From assembly GCA_040380145.1 (NCBI GenBank), contig JBEIJQ010000141.1, positions 1 to 7,884 of the forward strand: DNA of 7,884 nt, read 5' to 3'. A model generated the notes under the pieces. It did no database searches, had not been told where the DNA came from, and worked only from the letters and a program-made list of their open reading frames with translations. A program made the translations under genes and the position numbers. This document shows positions 7,190-7,884 of this stretch, piece after piece; position 1 is the stretch's first letter; every line of letters starts with the position of its first letter. The stretch is from JBEIJQ01 sp040380145. GTDB lineage: Bacteria > Bacteroidota > Bacteroidia > Chitinophagales > Saprospiraceae.

Positions 7190-7203
7190 GGATCCATTCT
7201 TTT

Positions 7204-7230
7204 TTGCACAGAGAAAAAAAACTACTTTTG
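7204..7230 (+). promoter_or_regulatory. Bacteroidota-type promoter for pntAb
   Basis: TTG at 7204-7206 and TACTTTTG at 7223-7230 match the -33 and -7 elements of the Bacteroidota housekeeping promoter (TTG, spacer, TAnnTTTG). The spacer is 16 bases, one shorter than the common range. Transcription would start near 7237, giving a leader of about 55 bases before the pntAb ATG. Confidence 0.6.
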
Positions 7231-7291
7231 AACCCATAGAGAGAGACTTTTTCACAAAAGGGCATCTTATTGTCCTCCAATTTGATAGGCC

Positions 7292-7585
7292 ATGTCTGAA
7301 ACCACCTTGCTGCTGATCTACCTGTTCGTGTTCGCCATTTTCCTCGGCTTCGAAGTCATCGGAAAAGTGCCCGCGGTGTTGCACACGCCCTTGATGTCGG
7401 GTGCGAACGCCATCCACGGCGTGGTGATCGTCGGTGCGATCATCGTGATGCTGAACACCCCGATGGACGACCTGTTCGCCCTCGGCGTGTCCATCGTGGC
7501 GGTCGTGTTCGGCACGCTCAATGTCGTGGGCGGATTTGCCGTGACCGACCGGATGCTGGAAATGTTCAAGAAAAAAGCCAAGTGA
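7292..7585 (+). CDS. pntAb: NAD(P) transhydrogenase subunit alpha part 2 (membrane segment)
   Basis: This 97-residue membrane protein forms the N-terminal part of domain II of proton-translocating nicotinamide nucleotide transhydrogenase, which uses the proton gradient to make NADPH from NADH. Three to four hydrophobic segments can be seen (about 5-22, 42-55 and 62-84). Family signatures are GFEVIGKVPAVLHTPLMSG (19-37), NAIHGVV (39-45), FGTLNVVGGF (73-82) and a basic tail MLEMFKKKAK. The length is normal for the split form of the enzyme, where PntAa (nucleotide-binding), PntAb and PntB are separate proteins. Those partners usually sit next to it. Here neither is adjacent: a divergent lipoprotein gene lies upstream and a secreted-protein gene downstream. 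Start ATG 7292 has no Shine-Dalgarno sequence but a good promoter lies 61 bases before it. Confidence 0.95.
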   Translation: MSETTLLLIYLFVFAIFLGFEVIGKVPAVLHTPLMSGANAIHGVVIVGAIIVMLNTPMDDLFALGVSIVAVVFGTLNVVGGFAVTDRMLEMFKKKAK

Positions 7586-7632
7586 CCGCGGTCGCTTTCC
7601 GCCGATCTTATTTCGTGGGTTTTTGCTGATTT

Positions 7633-7651
7633 GTCTTTTTAAAAAAAAGAC
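7633..7651 (+). terminator. A/T-rich hairpin after pntAb, possible terminator
   Basis: GTCTTTTT and AAAAAGAC pair as an 8-bp stem around an AAA loop, 48 bases after the pntAb stop. There is no T run after it, so termination is uncertain. A self-complementary GACCGCGGTC also overlaps the pntAb stop codon (7584-7593). Confidence 0.35.
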
Positions 7652-7676
7652 GGGTCCCTCTTTGGTTGCCTTTTTT

Positions 7677-7710
7677 GCCCGGCCGGTGCTCGGGCAGACT
7701 CCCTTTTTTT
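7677..7710 (+). terminator. GC hairpin followed by a T run, possible terminator
   Basis: GCCCG at 7677-7681 pairs with CGGGC at 7691-7695. Eight bases later a run of seven T follows (7704-7710). The gap between stem and T run is longer than in a standard intrinsic terminator. It sits only 24 bases before the next start codon. Confidence 0.3.
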
Positions 7711-7733
7711 CCCAAAAAACAAAAAAATCCGCT
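7701..7733 (+). promoter_or_regulatory. T-run/CCC/A-rich leader of the secreted-protein gene
   Basis: A run of seven T is followed by CCCAAAAAACAAAAAAATC (7711-7729) and then CGCT before the ATG. The order matches the yifB leader at 4717-4749 (T run, CCC, A5-6, C, A6-7, TC). It probably serves as an unstructured translation leader. Confidence 0.4.
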
Positions 7734-7884
7734 ATGAAAAACCTGTTCTGGGGATTGCTGTGCGCGGTCCCGACCCTTTTGTTTTCTCAGGGCCGCTTGG
7801 CCGACGATTTTTCGGGCGCCGTCGGTGGTGGTCCCGTCCCATGGCTGGGCGACACCGCGTTGTTTGCGGTGACGCCCGACAGCC
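7734..7884 (+). CDS. Secreted protein with signal peptide, cut by the window end
   Basis: Fifty codons are visible. MKNLFWGLLCAVPTLLFS is a type I signal peptide, with cleavage predicted between S18 and Q19. An N-terminal Gln after cleavage is characteristic of Bacteroidota secreted proteins (the Q-rule). The mature start, DDFSGAVGGGPVPWLGDTALFAV (residues 24-46; key residues D24, D25, F26, W38, G40, D41), resembles the DDFSDGDF...W.GD...F pattern that opens many large Bacteroidota surface proteins, some with lamin-tail domains and a type IX secretion tail. That resemblance is from memory, and the deciding C-terminal part is outside the window. The ATG follows an A-rich leader with no Shine-Dalgarno sequence. 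Confidence 0.8.
   Translation, partial: MKNLFWGLLCAVPTLLFSQGRLADDFSGAVGGGPVPWLGDTALFAVTPDS

Noticed and set aside
6355..7239. A 294-codon open frame on the + strand across the lipoprotein gene
   Set aside because: The - strand encodes a lipoprotein signal and a DUF4625-like domain; the + strand product has neither family motifs nor a sensible composition.
7584..7593. Self-complementary GACCGCGGTC over the pntAb stop as a terminator or operator
   Set aside because: It is only 10 bp with no loop or T run, which is expected by chance in GC-rich DNA.

Overview
The window looks like a GC-rich member of the Bacteroidota, probably near the Saprospiria. No taxonomic marker gene is present, so this rests on four things. 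The YifB N-terminus has the form usual in that phylum. There is a DUF4625-type lipoprotein and a DUF7033-type polysaccharide deacetylase. One promoter matches the Bacteroidota consensus (TTG, then TAnnTTTG). Gene starts lack Shine-Dalgarno sequences and instead follow A-rich leaders, and one secreted protein has a signal peptide ending just before Gln.

Layout. Positions 1-445 hold no convincing gene but contain a near-perfect 27-bp dyad at 228-254. A 916-residue protein (446-3196, +) follows. Its N-terminal half carries an unnamed domain with WCT, GDFWVYF and PRLAIRM motifs, and its C-terminal half is twenty tandem 21-residue leucine-rich-like repeats. After an A/T-rich gap come a polysaccharide-deacetylase-like protein (3394-4713, +) and, 36 bases later, the Mg-chelatase-like AAA+ ATPase YifB/ComM (4750-6306, +). 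These two are probably co-transcribed. A DUF4625-type lipoprotein gene (7125-6331, -) converges on yifB. It is divergent from a short pntAb gene (7292-7585, +) for the membrane part of transhydrogenase subunit alpha. A secreted-protein gene begins at 7734 and runs off the end.

The genes do not form one obvious pathway. The three best leads are: the 916-residue repeat protein, whose N-terminal domain I recall mainly from Patescibacteria (CPR) proteins; a 7-1-7 palindrome of the type bound by Fur-superfamily metal regulators, placed over the probable start of transcription of the lipoprotein gene, whose product has a His/Cys cluster; and the isolation of pntAb from pntAa and pntB. All family assignments are from reading the sequence, without database searches.
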